Positions 51,580 through 61,193 of a stretch of DNA of 64,000 bases are shown here, in pieces. Both the position numbers and the translations under genes were made by a program. This DNA is from Streptomyces xantholiticus (lineage in GTDB: Bacteria > Actinomycetota > Actinomycetes > Streptomycetales > Streptomycetaceae). The notes below the pieces were generated by a model. That model made no database searches and was not told where the DNA came from. It worked only from the letters and a program-made list of their open reading frames with translations. How positions within the stretch are numbered: the first letter of the stretch is position 1; each line of letters begins with the position of its first letter. The stretch covers positions 19,493 to 83,492 of the forward strand of contig NZ_BMWB01000028.1 of NCBI RefSeq assembly GCF_014651015.1. Reading direction: 5' to 3'.

Positions 51580-54399
51580 TCAGGGAAGCAGTCCGTGCTC
51601 CATGGCGAACTTCGTCACGCCGGCCCGGGTCCGCTGGCCAGTCTTGTCGTAGATGTGGGCCAGATGGTGCCCGACCGTCCGGCTTGAGATCGACAGCTGC
51701 ATGCCGATCTCCCGGTTGCGCAGGCCTTGGGCCGCCAAGCGAAGCACCTGCACCTCCCGCTCGGTCAATCCCGCGGGCAGGTCCGACGGCGGCTCGACGG
51801 GGCGTGCGACTCCGGGTCCGCGGACGGGGGACCGTTCGGGAGCGTCAACCGGGCGACGGAACCCGCCCGTTGCTCTCAGCTCGCCTTCCGCTCGCGCCGT
51901 GAACGCCTCGGCACCCATGGCGGAGAACATCTCGTGCGCCGTGAGCAGCTGCGCGCGAGCGTCGACACGGCGTCTTTGGCGACGCAGCCATTCGCCGTAG
52001 AGGAGGTGCGCCCGGGCCAGGTTTGCGCGTATCCGGGTCCGTCCCAGTCGCTCGATCGCCTCGCGGTAGAGGTCCTCCGCCGCGGTGTCGTCCGCGATCA
52101 GGGCGCGTGTCGCGGCCTCGACGCCGAGGGCCCAGTCGGTGCCGCACGGCAAGGTCCTCCCGGACAGCTCCTCGGCCGCGTCGATCGCCACGTCCGTCTG
52201 TCCCAGGCGAGTGGCGGCCTCGACGACCTCGGGCAGGGCCCACGCCCCGAACGCCGAGATCTGAATCTGTGCCGCGGCCTTCCGCGCGGCGTTGAGCGCG
52301 GCGTCATAGCGGCCGCCGCCGTTGTGCAGTACCGAGGTGGCCAACTCGGTGATCGTGACTGCGGTCGCCTCTCCGCGCGAGGCGGCTTCACGTGCGCTGG
52401 CATCCAGCAGCCGCAGACCCTGGTCCGGATCGCCGCGCCATCCGGCCAGGAATGCCGCCCCGTACTTGGTCTTCGGCGCACCGGTCGCCTCTGCCACGGC
52501 ATCGGCTTCCTGGATGCATGCGGCGGATTTGTCGAAGCGCCCCTTGTGCAGGTTCAGCCATGCCTGGAAATTGAGACCGACCGGCAGCACGGCAAGCGCT
52601 CCCGAGTCGCGAGCGGTCGCGGTCAGCCGCGTGCTGAGCGCTTCCAGGGCGTCGTCGTCCCATACGCCCCAGGCCGCACGGCAGGCGAGCGGGAGGGCTC
52701 GTAGTTCACCGGAGCGCCGGTAGGCGCGGATCGCGGCCTGGATGTCCGGCACGGCTGCCGCCATCCCCCTGGTGAACAGCTTCAGAATGCCGTCCAGCAG
52801 CAGGTCGGCCGCTCCTGGGGGCTGCGTCAGAGGGATGCTGGTGAGCACGGCCTCGGCCGCCCGGACGATCGCCTCGGCATGGCCGAAGCGGCCTGCCCAC
52901 GCCGCTGCCCACAGCACTTCCAGGAGCGTTTCGCGGGCGAGCCCTGCGTCGAAGGGGGTGAGCAGGCGTGCTGCTTCGAGCAGCAGCGGCGGAGCCTCGT
53001 TTCCCCGCTGCACCGCGAACGAGACCCGGCCGCGCAGACGCAGCGATCGGGCCTGCTGAAGGTCGTCGAGTCCATCGGCGTCCAGCGCGGCGAGCAGGTT
53101 CAGCGCCTCGTCCGGAGCGCCGGCGTCGTGCTTGGCCTGGGCCGCCGACAGCAGGCGTTCGTTGCGGCGGGTGCGGTCCGGCGTCAGTGCAGCGGCTTTC
53201 TCCAGGAAGGCCGCCGCGGCGGCCAGACCGCCGCGGGTCTGTGCGCGCTGCGCCGATTGCTCCAGCTCCGCCGCGACATCCTCGTCCACGCCTCGCGTCG
53301 CCTGAGCCCGGTGCCAGGCGCGTCGATCAGGATCCGTCTGCCGGTCGGTTGCCTTGGCCAGTACCGAGTGAGCGGCGCGGCGCTCGGCCAGCGGCGCGGC
53401 CCCGTAGACGGCGGAGCGTACGAGCGGGTGGCTGAACCGTACCCGCGCGCCGAGCTCCAGCAGCCCGGCTGCCTCCGCCGGGGCCGCCGCCTCGATGTCC
53501 GTGCCGAGGCAGGCGCAGGCACGCTGGAGCAGCGCCGGATCACCGACCGGCTCCGCCGCGGCGACCACAAGCAGCCGTCGCGTGTCGTCAGGTAACGCCG
53601 CGACGCGATCGTGGAAGCTTCGCTCGATCCTCCCCGCGACCGTGTCGGGGAGGGCGAAACCGCCCGCAATGGCTGCCGGCCCCGCGCTGCGCGCCAGTTC
53701 CATCAACGCGAGCGGATTGCCCCGCGCCTCAGCGATGATCCTTTCGCGGACCGCTCCGTCGAGTGGCGCCATGACTTCCGCAGCCAACAGCGCCCGGGCC
53801 TCGCCCTCAGGGAGGCCCGGCACGGTGAGTGTGGGCAGCCCTCGCAGCTCATCGGTGCCCGGCACGTCACGCAGCCCGAATGCGAAGGCAACGCCCATGG
53901 ATTCCACCCGTCGAGCGATAAACGTGAGGACACGCGCCGACGCGCTGTCGAGCCACTGGGAGTCATCCACCACACACAGGACCGGGCTGTCGCGGGAGGA
54001 CTCGGTCAGCAGACCGAGGACGGCGAGTCCGACGCGGAAGGGGTCGGCCGCCACATCGCTGCGCAAGCCGAACGCCGCCTCCAACGCCTCTCGCTGAGCG
54101 CCGGGAATCCGATCGATCCTGGGCAGGAGCGGCCCGCAGAGCTGATGCAAGGCCGCGAACGGCAGGTCCATCTCGAACTCGACGCCGACCGCGCGCAACG
54201 ACTCGAAGCCCGTGGCCACATCCAGGGCGTGGCCGAGCAGCGTGGTCTTGCCGATACCGGCCTCGCCGAGCACGACGAGTGCGCGGCCTTGTCCCGAGCG
54301 TGCCGCCTGCACGAGCCGTTCGACCGCCTTTGCCTCGCGTGCCCGAGCACGGAGCCGGACCGGGCGCGACACGAAAGGTTCTTGTCCCACGTGATGCAT
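51580..54399 (-). CDS. LAL-family (large ATP-binding LuxR) regulator
   Basis: A 939-residue regulator. The N-terminal AAA domain has Walker A LGEAGIGKTTLLGH (45-58) and Walker B VLCVVDDSQWLDSAS; the middle is a long tetratricopeptide-like helical region; the C-terminus is a LuxR helix-turn-helix, LTEREVQVLRLAAQGLRNRE and LSISSRTVGHHLAHIYDKTG. LAL regulators control secondary metabolism and degradative genes and respond to ATP and small ligands. ATG 54399 is used; upstream sequence is doubtful. A hydrolase gene lies directly upstream in the same direction (315-bp gap), a possible target. Confidence 0.88.
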   Translation of the reverse strand: MHHVGQEPFVSRPVRLRARAREAKAVERLVQAARSGQGRALVVLGEAGIGKTTLLGHALDVATGFESLRAVGVEFEMDLPFAALHQLCGPLLPRIDRIPGAQREALEAAFGLRSDVAADPFRVGLAVLGLLTESSRDSPVLCVVDDSQWLDSASARVLTFIARRVESMGVAFAFGLRDVPGTDELRGLPTLTVPGLPEGEARALLAAEVMAPLDGAVRERIIAEARGNPLALMELARSAGPAAIAGGFALPDTVAGRIERSFHDRVAALPDDTRRLLVVAAAEPVGDPALLQRACACLGTDIEAAAPAEAAGLLELGARVRFSHPLVRSAVYGAAPLAERRAAHSVLAKATDRQTDPDRRAWHRAQATRGVDEDVAAELEQSAQRAQTRGGLAAAAAFLEKAAALTPDRTRRNERLLSAAQAKHDAGAPDEALNLLAALDADGLDDLQQARSLRLRGRVSFAVQRGNEAPPLLLEAARLLTPFDAGLARETLLEVLWAAAWAGRFGHAEAIVRAAEAVLTSIPLTQPPGAADLLLDGILKLFTRGMAAAVPDIQAAIRAYRRSGELRALPLACRAAWGVWDDDALEALSTRLTATARDSGALAVLPVGLNFQAWLNLHKGRFDKSAACIQEADAVAEATGAPKTKYGAAFLAGWRGDPDQGLRLLDASAREAASRGEATAVTITELATSVLHNGGGRYDAALNAARKAAAQIQISAFGAWALPEVVEAATRLGQTDVAIDAAEELSGRTLPCGTDWALGVEAATRALIADDTAAEDLYREAIERLGRTRIRANLARAHLLYGEWLRRQRRRVDARAQLLTAHEMFSAMGAEAFTARAEGELRATGGFRRPVDAPERSPVRGPGVARPVEPPSDLPAGLTEREVQVLRLAAQGLRNREIGMQLSISSRTVGHHLAHIYDKTGQRTRAGVTKFAMEHGLLP

Positions 54400-54714
54400 T
54401 CCCCAAGAACCTCTTCCCGTCGGAACGTCAACCCGCGTGCACATTCGGCACAAGACTCAGGGTGAACTCGCCACGGTATGACGCCTTGCAGGTCGGCGGG
54501 GGCCCATGGGCCGGTCCGAGGATGTATGAGTCGATCGTCAGACTGAGCGCTTCAGCTGGCCAGTAGAGCACCTATACAGCCGTACTCTGCCTGATCTGAG
54601 CGAATGTTTCGCCAGCGTCATCGAGCCACAGGGGGCGGAGACGTGGGACGCGCGCCACCCCATCGATGTGCCCCTGGCCTGGGCATGCCAGAGATTGAAT
54701 CGTGGACGTTGAAG
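54400..54714. other. Leader of LAL gene
   Basis: 315 bp between the hydrolase stop and the LAL start; holds no gene. No hairpin strong enough to call a terminator. Confidence 0.4.
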
Positions 54715-55581
54715 TCAGCCGCGGGCAAGGGGCGTCGGCGTCCTTGGGTGACCGGCGGCCAGGAAGGGGTGCAGCAGGGCGAGCAGCGCTTGCGGCCGGT
54801 GCACCGGGATGATGTGGCCGCAGGCCTCGATGATGTGTCCGGTCAGGTCATCGGTGATCGGGCGGAGTTGGCGCTCCAGCGCTGCGCCGACGGGATGCGC
54901 GCCCACCGCCATCGTTGGCACCGTCAGCCGCGAGGCGGCCGCCCCCTTCGCGATCTGCGCCGTGCTCTCGGGCAGGGCCCGGTAGTACGAGAACGCGCAG
55001 CGCAGCGCCTCCCGGCCGGTGTAGGCGGCGACGAAGGCGTCCCGCAGCGGCGGGCGCACCCCGTCGCCGAGGGTGCCGGCGCGCAGGAACCAGTCGATGT
55101 AGGGGGCTTCCTGACCTTCCAGGACCGTCTCCGCCAGGCCCGGGACGGCGTGGAAGCCGAACCACCACGGAGGGCCGTCGGCGAGGAAGCCCTCGGCGCC
55201 GGGCAGCTCGCCCAGCAGCGACTCCATGACGACGAGACGCCGCACCCGCTCGGGGTGGCGCAAGGCGAGGAGGAAGGCCGGCGGGGTGCCGGCGTCGATG
55301 CCCACTACGGCGGCCGAGGGGACGTCAAGCGCTGTGAGCAGGGCCGCGGCGTCCGCGGCCAGGGACCCCGCGTCATATCCGGCCACAGCCCGGCTGCTCG
55401 CGCCGAACCCGCGCAGGTCCGGCGCGATGACCCGGAACCGGCCGGACAGTTCCGCCATGACGTCGGTCCACAGCTGCCAGGTGTGAGGGAAGCCGTGCAG
55501 CAGCAGGACGGCAGGACCCGATCCGGCCAAGGCCACGTTCAGTTCGATGCCGTTGACGGGGACGCGGCGCAACTCGGGCAT
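54715..55581 (-). CDS. Alpha/beta hydrolase, epoxide-hydrolase type
   Basis: A 288-residue alpha/beta hydrolase. The oxyanion motif is HGFPHTW, and the nucleophile elbow reads VVGIDAGTP, so the nucleophile is Asp, as in epoxide hydrolases and haloalkane dehalogenases rather than Ser esterases. CGHIIPVHRP supplies the catalytic His. The family opens epoxides or releases halides; substrate unknown. ATG 55581 is used. It is divergent from a broken HxlR regulator, which may once have controlled it. Confidence 0.82.
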   Translation of the reverse strand: MPELRRVPVNGIELNVALAGSGPAVLLLHGFPHTWQLWTDVMAELSGRFRVIAPDLRGFGASSRAVAGYDAGSLAADAAALLTALDVPSAAVVGIDAGTPPAFLLALRHPERVRRLVVMESLLGELPGAEGFLADGPPWWFGFHAVPGLAETVLEGQEAPYIDWFLRAGTLGDGVRPPLRDAFVAAYTGREALRCAFSYYRALPESTAQIAKGAAASRLTVPTMAVGAHPVGAALERQLRPITDDLTGHIIEACGHIIPVHRPQALLALLHPFLAAGHPRTPTPLARG

Positions 55582-55705
55582 GGGTGGCTCCAGGCGATAG
55601 GCGGTAACAAATAGCGGTATGGGCATATTTCGGAACTGCTCTGAGCGCTCTGAGATGGCACCCTTGACTCAGGTGGTGAGCTTCAGGTCACCAGGCGACC
55701 ACGGC

Positions 55706-55860
55706 CCAGCACGCGGACCTGTTCGGTCCGCGGTGTCCGAGGCGGAAGTTGCTGGACGGCATCGGCACGACATGGACCTCGATGGCGGTCAACGTGCTGG
55801 CCGAGGGGGCCCCGGGATGAGGTCCGCTTCGCCGAACTGTCGAGGCGAGCACGTACCGGC
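55706..55860 (+). pseudogene. HxlR-family regulator fragment
   Basis: ADLFGPRCPRRKLLDGIGTT and WTSMAVNVLAEGA match the N-terminal part of HxlR helix-turn-helix proteins (CP.r..ld.vg.kWt...l..L..g). A one-base shift near 55820 continues DEVRFAELSRR, then the gene ends. It is divergent from the epoxide-hydrolase-like gene. Confidence 0.6.
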
Positions 55861-55923
55861 TCCGGGCTTCGGGTGGAGCGGAGGCCCGGGGCCGGCGCGT
55901 GGAGCCGAGGTACCGGAAAGGGG

Positions 55924-58419
55924 TCAGGAGCCGGAGGCTCCGGAGGAGGGGGTGGTGTTGCCCCCGCGGTTTTCCCAGGCCTGGATGCGTTCTCCCTCGA
56001 CAACGAGGTAGTCGGCCTTGCCGTCGCCGGTTACGTCGCGGAAGGCCACTGCGGTGTCGGGGTGGAACGACTCGTCGGCGAAGTACTGGTGCTCGATCCA
56101 GTTGCCGGTGGACAGGCCGTCCATGTGGTTGATGTACGCGTGTACCGCGCCGGTGCTGCCCACGATGAGATAGTCCGCTTTGCCGTCACCGTTGACGTCA
56201 CCGAGCCGCATCCGGGCCCGGGGACCCGCCTTCGTTCCGGTGGCGAACGTATCGACCTTGAACCAGTTGTTGGCCTGACCGGGGGCCGCTCGTATATAGG
56301 CGTCCATGGAGCCGGCCGGGCCCACGACCAGGTAGTCGGCCTTGCCGTCGCCGTCCACGTCGGCGAAGCGCACGTCCTCACGCTGCCACCCCGACTCGAT
56401 ACCGCTTTCGTCGCCGACCGGCTTGGTGCCGTCGTAGGAGGGGAAGATCCGGCCTTCCTTCTCCCAGTGGAACTTTCCGTCGCTGCCGCGGTTGTTCAAG
56501 AAGGACCACACCGAGCCCTGGGCGCCCACGACCAGGTAGTCGTCTCGGCCGTCGGCGTTCACGTCGGCGAAGCGCACCGTATGTCCGGGCTGGCCGACAC
56601 CGGGGGCGATGATGCCCTGGTCCACCCAGTGCGGCCGACCGTTGTTCCCTTTCGTGTTGAGCGCGGCGCGCACCGAGCCGTTCGGGAAGATCTTTATGTA
56701 GTCGGCGCGTTGGTCGCCGTTGAGCTCGACGAGGTCGATCCTGCCGTCCGGGCCGCCCATCCCCGGGGCGATCGTGCCCAGCGCCCGCCAGCCGGGGCCG
56801 ATCCCGTTGCCCGCGCCCGGGTCCGCCGGGTCTGAGCAGTCCCGTCCGGATCCCTTGACGGGCTTTTGGAGCAGGCCCTCGTCGGCCGCCGCGTACAGGG
56901 CCTCCAGCCAGACGTCGGACAGCTTGCGGTACCCCCCGTCGTGGGGGTGCGATCCGTCGACGTCAGCGTGGGTGAGCGCGGAGGCCGCGTCGACCAGCCG
57001 GACCCGCTTGCCCTCGGCCCGCAGTTGCTGCACCACCCCGGGAATCGCAGCGTTGTAGCGATCGATCCTGGCTTGCATGCCCGGCTTGGTGGAGGGGATG
57101 ATCGTGGCGACCAGCACCGTGGTCTCGGGGGCGTCCGCGAGGACCTGGTTGATCAGCCCACGAAGCCGCATCGGCGCGGTGTCCAGCTGATAGTTCTGAT
57201 TCATGTCGTTCGTTCCGGCGTGCAGCAAGACCACGTTGGGCCGCAGCGCCTCGACCGAGCAGGCGGTGAAACGGGCGATCTCATCGATCCGCTTGCCGGG
57301 GTGCCCCTCGTGGTCCCGATCGGTCGTGTCCCCAGATCGCCGGCTGCCAACGAAGTCCAGGGAGCGTTTGGCGACGAGGGACGTCAACAACAGGTCCGCG
57401 TACAGCACGCCGCGGTAGCCGTCACCGGTCGAGTGGTTGACTCCGCCGGTGATGGAGTCGCCCGTCGGCATCACCTTCAACTCCACCGACTCCGCAGCCC
57501 CCCGCAGACCGCCGACCTGAACGGGGTAATGGTCCGATCCGGCGCCGTTCAGCCGACGCGCGTTCAAGCCGTTGATGATGTGGTCGGAGACCGCATAGTC
57601 CAGTTCCCCGCCGCCTTGGTGGGTCGCCTGGCCGGTGTTGTACACGGCGGCGTTCGGCGGAAAGTCTGTGCGCCCGCCGAGGGTGTCGGGGTCCGTGTTG
57701 AAGTCGCCGCCGACGGTCCAACCGTAGAATCGCCCGTCGGCTGAGCCCCATGCTGTCACGGCGTCGTCGATGGCGTCGAGCATCCTGGCGGAGTCACCGC
57801 CGCCACCGGAGAGGCCGTGAAAGGTGAAGTACCAGTCGTTGTCGAAACGCACGCCCAGCGCCCGGCGGCCAGCCGCGATCGGGTTGTCGACGACGCGGAC
57901 CTCGTCCGGCACCTGTGCGGTGATGACAGCGATGTTGACGCGGCCGCCCGTGTCGCTTCCGCCATTGGAATCCGTCTGCAAGAAGTTGACCTCATACGGA
58001 CGCGGACGGAAACGACCTTCCGGATTCCAGACGGCGTTGCGATAGGTGTGTCCATCGGCCGTCGTGCGCGCGATAGAAGGCACCGGTTGACGGGTGTCGG
58101 GATTCTCCATGCTGCTGGGCGGGCCGGCGCCCACTTCCTGCAAGAGCATGATGGGCACCTGTCGCATGTAGGGGCGCACGGTGTTCTGCCACTTGCCGCC
58201 GGAGATGTGGCCCGCGTTCTCTCCTTGCATGTTCCACGTGATGAGCGTCGTGCCCTGCAAGGGTGCGGCATGGGCAGGCGTTGGCGTCCCCGTGACGGCC
58301 ACCAGGCTCGTCGCCGCGGTGACCAGGGCGAGCAGAGGGGCGAGCAGCCGCCCCACAGCTCTGCGCGCCCGTATGGGCCGTGCCGGCTGTCGCAGACGCT
58401 GTCGTGATGCTAACGACAT
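55924..58419 (-). CDS. Secreted CdtB-like nuclease fused to SGNH hydrolase and VCBS propeller
   Basis: An 831-residue exported protein. Signal peptide 1-50; residues 56-303 form an endonuclease/exonuclease/phosphatase domain closest in pattern to cytolethal-distending-toxin B: TWNMQGENAG, KWQNTVRPYM, LLQEVGAGPPSS (Glu95), GGRVNIAVI, FTFHGL (His201), VGGDFNTDP (Asp239) and GSDHYPV (Asp296, His297), all catalytic positions kept. Then SGNH hydrolase with GDSITGG (Ser322), GTNDMNQN and SHPHDGGYRK, and VCBS repeats (FADVNADGRDDYL, LGDVNGDGKADYL). CdtB cuts DNA or dephosphorylates PIP3. Codon 3 is TTA. ATG 58419 follows AAGGAAA. Confidence 0.9.
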   Translation of the reverse strand: MSLASRQRLRQPARPIRARRAVGRLLAPLLALVTAATSLVAVTGTPTPAHAAPLQGTTLITWNMQGENAGHISGGKWQNTVRPYMRQVPIMLLQEVGAGPPSSMENPDTRQPVPSIARTTADGHTYRNAVWNPEGRFRPRPYEVNFLQTDSNGGSDTGGRVNIAVITAQVPDEVRVVDNPIAAGRRALGVRFDNDWYFTFHGLSGGGGDSARMLDAIDDAVTAWGSADGRFYGWTVGGDFNTDPDTLGGRTDFPPNAAVYNTGQATHQGGGELDYAVSDHIINGLNARRLNGAGSDHYPVQVGGLRGAAESVELKVMPTGDSITGGVNHSTGDGYRGVLYADLLLTSLVAKRSLDFVGSRRSGDTTDRDHEGHPGKRIDEIARFTACSVEALRPNVVLLHAGTNDMNQNYQLDTAPMRLRGLINQVLADAPETTVLVATIIPSTKPGMQARIDRYNAAIPGVVQQLRAEGKRVRLVDAASALTHADVDGSHPHDGGYRKLSDVWLEALYAAADEGLLQKPVKGSGRDCSDPADPGAGNGIGPGWRALGTIAPGMGGPDGRIDLVELNGDQRADYIKIFPNGSVRAALNTKGNNGRPHWVDQGIIAPGVGQPGHTVRFADVNADGRDDYLVVGAQGSVWSFLNNRGSDGKFHWEKEGRIFPSYDGTKPVGDESGIESGWQREDVRFADVDGDGKADYLVVGPAGSMDAYIRAAPGQANNWFKVDTFATGTKAGPRARMRLGDVNGDGKADYLIVGSTGAVHAYINHMDGLSTGNWIEHQYFADESFHPDTAVAFRDVTGDGKADYLVVEGERIQAWENRGGNTTPSSGASGS

Positions 58420-59103
58420 ATCGTTTCCTTGTCTTTGGTCCACCGGCAGGCCCTTGTGCCTGCCAGGCCCTGCACCAGGGGCACCGCAGCGGTGCCCGGC
58501 TGCCCTGCCCTTGCCGTGCAAAGCAGCGCCGCCTGTGCCGCGCGGCCCACGACGATGCGGGTCCGCGCCGGCTCAAGCCGGTTGGCGCACCGGGCGGTCG
58601 AACGCCCCCGCCCGCGCACCGCTGTGCACCGTCGATCACCACGGTGCAACGGGGCGGGCCATGGCGTTCTGCCTCTCCCCTGGTCGGGTGGAGCGGGGGC
58701 AGGCCCGACATCGCCGACTCCTTGATGCCGAGGAGCATCGCCACCCCCTCACCCCGCGCAGAACTCCCGGGCCGGGCAGAGCCGGGTGGCTGCGGCATCA
58801 ATGATCGCGAGCGCCCGCTGGGGTGGCATCGGTCAACCGACCTATCGACGAGACAGAACTCGACGCGCCGCGTTCGGGCGGCAGTCCGGCCGGGCCGGGC
58901 CTCGGCAAGCGCCCTCTCACCAGGAGCACTCTCGGTCACACCGATCGGCCCTTCCCGCGCCAAGCAGAGCGATCGAACGCGGGCGGGGTCACTTGACCCA
59001 TCAGACAAGCCCTAGCAGTCAATGCGGAGGAATCGTCAATACCTCCCGGCGGGTCCACCAGCCGCGGCAGGTGGTCATGGGTGGAAGCGGCATACTGTCC
59101 GTC
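58420..59103. other. Intergenic region upstream of CdtB-like gene
   Basis: No convincing gene in 0.68 kb. It holds a perfect palindrome at 58479-58497 (GGGCACCGC, one base, complement) 60 bp upstream of the CdtB-like start, which could be an operator or a leader hairpin. Confidence 0.45.
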
Positions 59104-59844
59104 GTGACGACTTATGACTGCATTGGTGCGACCTATAGTCACACCCGACGACCGGATCCCCGTATCGCTGCCAAGATCCACACGGCGCTCGGCGATGCTG
59201 CGACGGTGATCAACGTAGGTGCTGGCACCGGCTCCTACGAACCGCCGCAAACGGTGCTGGCGGTGGAACCCAGTTCAGTGATGATCGCCCAGCGTCCGGC
59301 CGGATCCGTGCGGGCCCTGCAGGCATCCGCGGAGTCGATCCCTCTCGCCGATGACTCCGCCGACGCAGTGATGGCCCTCCTGACCGTGCACCACTGGACC
59401 GACATGGAAGCCGGTATCGGGGAGCTGCTTCGGATCGCCCGGCGGCGCGTCGTCATCTTCACCTGGGACCAGATCATCCTCCGCAGGTTCTGGCTGGTGG
59501 ACGAGTACCTGCCGGAGGTAGCCGCGTTCGACGACACACGGGCCGTCGCGATCGACCGGCTGATTGCACTGCTGGGAGGCGCCCGCATCGAGACGGTCCC
59601 GATCCCGCATGACTGCACCGACGGATTCGGCGCCGCCTTCTGGCGCCGACCCGAGGCCTACCTTGATCCGGAAGTGCGTGCTGGCATATCCATGCTCGCC
59701 CAGACTGGCGAGGAGGTACTCCGTCCGGGCTTGGCCCGGCTGTCCGACGACCTGTCTTCCGGCATGTGGCACGAACGCCATGCCGGCCTGCTCAACCGCG
59801 AAACACTCGACATCGGCTACCGGCTTGTCATTGCTGAACTGTAG
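59104..59844 (+). CDS. SAM-dependent methyltransferase
   Basis: A 246-residue class I methyltransferase of the UbiE/Methyltransf_11 type. Motif I VINVGAGTGSYEPP, motif II VLAVEPSSVMIAQR, and ADDSADAVMALLTVHHWTD (motif IV) are all present. The start YDCIGATYSHTRRPDPRIAA is typical for the subfamily and supports GTG 59104, though ATG 59077 is in frame. Substrate unknown. Confidence 0.82.
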   Translation: MTTYDCIGATYSHTRRPDPRIAAKIHTALGDAATVINVGAGTGSYEPPQTVLAVEPSSVMIAQRPAGSVRALQASAESIPLADDSADAVMALLTVHHWTDMEAGIGELLRIARRRVVIFTWDQIILRRFWLVDEYLPEVAAFDDTRAVAIDRLIALLGGARIETVPIPHDCTDGFGAAFWRRPEAYLDPEVRAGISMLAQTGEEVLRPGLARLSDDLSSGMWHERHAGLLNRETLDIGYRLVIAEL

Positions 59845-59904
59845 GAACAGGCGAGCGACGCGACTCCACGCTCAGGCATGCGTGGGCCCGGGAATCCTGA
59901 GGAC

Positions 59905-60372
59905 ATGAATGCCGCGCTCACAAGCCTCGTCGCCGTCTTCGCGACGCTGGCCGGGTCCACCCTCACCTTCGTCTTCCAACGGCACATCGCCCGGCAGGCC
60001 GAACGATTCACCCGAAACCAACAGCTCTGGCACGAACGGGTTGCCGCCTACAGTGCCTTCGCTGCTGCTCTCACCGACTTCCGCCGGAGTCAGAATGACC
60101 GTTGGCACTTGGAGCAGGCCGAACCGAACAGCCCTCAATTCATCAGCGCTCGTGAAGAGTCCTATCAGCGGCGAGCGGAGGCCACAGCAGCGCTATGCCG
60201 AGTCCGCCTCATCTGCGGCCATTCCGTCCTGAGTCAGCTGGCCCAGGACGCTCTCGACGCCACGACCGAAATTCATGTGGCGCAGGACGAGCAGGACCGC
60301 GCGAGGCGGGGAGAGAAGGCCCGTCTCGTGCTTGATGAGTTTCTTTCCAGCGCCTCACCGCACGTTCACTGA
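59905..60372 (+). CDS. Small membrane-anchored protein
   Basis: A 155-residue protein with one N-terminal hydrophobic helix (LTSLVAVFATLAGSTLTFVF) followed by long charged helices (RHIARQAERFTRNQQLWHER, then ALTDFRRSQNDRWHLEQAE), a predicted coiled coil. Similar proteins are frequent hypothetical genes in Streptomyces. ATG 59905 has GAGGA 4 nt upstream. Function unknown. Confidence 0.6.
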   Translation: MNAALTSLVAVFATLAGSTLTFVFQRHIARQAERFTRNQQLWHERVAAYSAFAAALTDFRRSQNDRWHLEQAEPNSPQFISAREESYQRRAEATAALCRVRLICGHSVLSQLAQDALDATTEIHVAQDEQDRARRGEKARLVLDEFLSSASPHVH

Positions 60373-60607
60373 CCACCACCTGAGTTGATCGATTGACCGG
60401 GCATGGGCATCCCAGGACCGCCCTTACGGGTCTGGCCTGAGACGGCACAAAGGGGCAGCCCCGCACAGTTCAGAGAGGCACGCGCCCCAGCGTCATCATC
60501 CGGCTCTGGCGGACGGCACCCGCGCGCATGGCTTCTCGTCCGCAGTCGCGCTCTTCGTCCTGTCGTCGGCGCTGCGCGCCGTGTCCGTCTTCGCTTCTGG
60601 GCGTGTC

Positions 60608-60967
60608 TTACGCGGCGATGTCGGCGGCCGGGTCTTCGGGAGCGGGAAAGCCGGGCAGGCCCAACTCCCTGCGCAGGGCGTCACCGTCGCGGAGCAGCCG
60701 TGCGATGAGCGCCTGGTGTTCCTTCTCGGTCTCACCCAGGTCGACGGGCGCCCGCGCATCGGTCTCCCCGCCGCCGCCGCCGATCCAAGCATGGTTGATG
60801 GACGCCCGCCGGGCGCGCATCGCGATGTCGCGGCCGGGCGCCCAGCGGAGGTGAATAGCGCGGTGTGCGAGCTGGAGGTGAATACAGCCGGGGGCGATGG
60901 CGGCGTTCGTGTTGGCCTGGTCAGTCCTGTTGACCGCGTTCTCCGGGTGCTGCTGCGCGTCGTTCAC
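60608..60967 (-). CDS. Hypothetical protein
   Basis: 119 residues from GTG 60967, whose ribosome-binding site AAGGAGGAGGG is among the strongest in the window. It reads NDAQQHPENAVNRTDQANTN, IHLQLAHRAIHLRWAPGRDI and ends FPAPEDPAADIAA. The GTG overlaps the stop codon of the upstream frame (GTGA), so it was the second gene of a coupled pair. Family not recognised. Confidence 0.55.
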   Translation of the reverse strand: MNDAQQHPENAVNRTDQANTNAAIAPGCIHLQLAHRAIHLRWAPGRDIAMRARRASINHAWIGGGGGETDARAPVDLGETEKEHQALIARLLRDGDALRRELGLPGFPAPEDPAADIAA

Positions 60968-61170
60968 TGGTCGCCCTCCTCCTTGTAGAAGCCGGGGAGC
61001 ATCCTCCTCACGACCCCCTGGAAGTAGCCCCACTGCCGGCTCCGGCTCCCAGGCGTTCTCGAGTACGTGATCACTGACAGAAGCACGGCGGCCGGTGCCG
61101 GGCTGAGCAGGCTCTCCGGATCGTAGGCAAGGCGCGACAGCGACAGGGCCGGGGTGGAGACCTGATGCGC
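60964..61170 (-). pseudogene. Remains of hypothetical gene upstream
   Basis: The frame ending at 60964 reads SLSRLAYDPESLLSPAPAAV, LLSVITYSRTPGSRSRQWGY and ends GFYKEEGDQ. It is protein-like for about 68 residues and then becomes unrelated at about 61170, next to the broken ArsR gene on the other strand. It overlaps the start of the following gene. Confidence 0.45.
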
Positions 61171-61193
61171 ATCTGCGGGGCCCGGAAAGCCCC

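Noticed and set aside
58786..59100. A longer N-terminal extension of the 59-kb methyltransferase
   Set aside because: The extension is Arg/Ser-rich; the family pattern starts at the GTG at 59104.
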